In this document: positions 14,627 through 15,105 of the stretch, one piece after another | Layout: each line of letters starts with the position of its first letter | Numbering within the stretch: position 1 is the stretch's first letter | Assembly (NCBI GenBank): GCA_964528575.1 | Contig: CAZGTQ010000405.1 | Span: 1-15,105 of the forward strand | Direction of reading: 5' to 3' | DNA length: 15,105 bases | DNA from: CAZGTQ01 sp964528575 | Lineage (GTDB): Bacteria > Planctomycetota > UBA1135 > GCA-002686595 | Position numbers and translations under genes: made by a program | The notes under the pieces: model-generated | The model's database searches: none | The model's input: only the letters and a program-made list of their open reading frames with translations | What the model was told of the DNA's origin: nothing

Positions 14627-15105
14627 ATGCGCCCGACGTGGAGGAACGAGACGATCTCCGATGAAGCGTTCGTCTCCCCTGTGGAGACTACCGACTACCA
14701 CGCGCGGTATCTCGCGCACGAGCTGACGCGCCGCTGCGCCTCCGACAGCGTCGAGAAGCTGGCGCCTGTGCTCGCCGATGCGCAGGTGGACCTGAATCCG
14801 CATCAGGTCGAGGCCGCTCTCTTCGCATTCCGAAGCCCCTTCTCGAAAGGCGCGATCCTGGCCGACGAGGTCGGACTGGGGAAGACGATCGAGGCCGGCT
14901 TGCTGCTCGCACAGAAGTGGGCCGAGCGCAAGAGGCGCCTTCTCGTGATCCTGCCCGCGAGCTTGCGCAAGCAGTGGAGCCAGGAGCTCGAGGAGAAGTT
15001 CTTCCTCCCCTCCTTCATTCTCGACGCACACAGCTTCAACGTCGCTGTTCGCGGCGGAAACCTCAATCCGTTCGCGCAGGACGCGATCGTCCTCTGCTCG
15101 TTCCA
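14627..15105 (+). CDS. SNF2/RapA-type superfamily 2 helicase, partial (runs off right edge)
   Basis: The first 159 codons of a large SF2 helicase. Residues 55-70 (DLNPHQVEAALFAFRS) form the Q-motif region, ADEVGLGKTIEAGLLLAQ (79-96) is Walker A / motif I with Lys86, and LLVILPASLRKQWSQEL (105-121) is motif Ia. The C-terminal helicase motifs lie beyond the window. I recognise the sequence around HELTRRCASDSVEKLAPVLADAQVDLNP as a widely spread, highly conserved SNF2-like helicase of accessory regions, often near DNA methyltransferase genes; that context is recalled knowledge, not seen here. The start is uncertain. ATG 14627 follows GGGAGAGG by 12 nt, while GTG 14681 begins the part I recall as conserved. 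Base composition is lower in GC than in the rest of the window, consistent with transfer. Confidence 0.85.
   Translation, partial: MRPTWRNETISDEAFVSPVETTDYHARYLAHELTRRCASDSVEKLAPVLADAQVDLNPHQVEAALFAFRSPFSKGAILADEVGLGKTIEAGLLLAQKWAERKRRLLVILPASLRKQWSQELEEKFFLPSFILDAHSFNVAVRGGNLNPFAQDAIVLCSF

Noticed and set aside
12390..14726. A 778-codon plus-strand frame across the transporter, the 161-aa gene and EF-P
   Set aside because: No motifs, and it runs antisense or out of frame to three real genes.
1..15105. tRNA, rRNA, CRISPR array or insertion sequence
   Set aside because: I saw no cloverleaf-like sequence, regular spaced repeats, transposase motifs or terminal inverted repeats beyond the REP-like element.

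Overview
The window is a very GC-rich (most genes look above 70% GC) bacterial chromosomal segment. It is densely packed, with frequent 1-4 nt gene overlaps and little non-coding DNA. The gene content (AlgI/AlgX-type acetylation pair, MiaE, biosynthetic SpeA, SlyD, an EfpL-type EF-P) points to a Gram-negative such as Planctomycetota or Myxococcota. No marker in the window fixes the phylum, so this is inference.

Layout. (1) 1-8522 is an unbroken minus-strand run, read right to left: a PLP-dependent threonine/serine dehydratase-like enzyme, a membrane-anchored sulfatase-fold protein lacking most catalytic residues, a TrmJ/TrmH-type SPOUT rRNA/tRNA methyltransferase, a PduO-type cobalamin adenosyltransferase, the tRNA hydroxylase MiaE, an MBOAT (AlgI-like) O-acyltransferase, an AlgX/AlgJ-like SGNH protein, and two small proteins of one uncharacterised 'RTIY...WRPV' family, the last cut by the window edge. 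Start/stop overlaps (TTGA, ATGA, ATGA, TGATG) imply translational coupling in much of this run. (2) 8565-12183 is a plus-strand block: a DusC-like dihydrouridine synthase, arginine decarboxylase SpeA and a SlyD-like FKBP. (3) 12375-14345 holds a minus-strand queuosine-precursor (YhhQ-type) transporter, a divergent plus-strand 161-aa protein of unknown function, and a minus-strand EF-P of the EfpL/YeiP subfamily. A strong hairpin lies in each convergent gap, and the second (13,695-13,773) is a REP-like element. (4) From about 14,580 the base composition falls and a plus-strand SNF2/RapA-type helicase begins and runs off the window. It probably marks the edge of an accessory, possibly defence-related, region.

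Functional threads. Four proteins serve tRNA modification (MiaE, TrmJ-like, Dus, YhhQ transporter), and EfpL serves translation elongation. The MBOAT and SGNH pair should move acyl (probably acetyl) groups across the inner membrane onto an extracytoplasmic polymer. Its SGNH partner carries Gly where the catalytic Asp of the DxH motif is expected, and the upstream sulfatase-fold protein also looks catalytically degenerate. No known multi-gene novel system is evident. The most checkable leads are these two altered enzymes, the internally deleted small-protein duplicate, the REP-like element, the unknown 161-aa protein and the truncated helicase locus.
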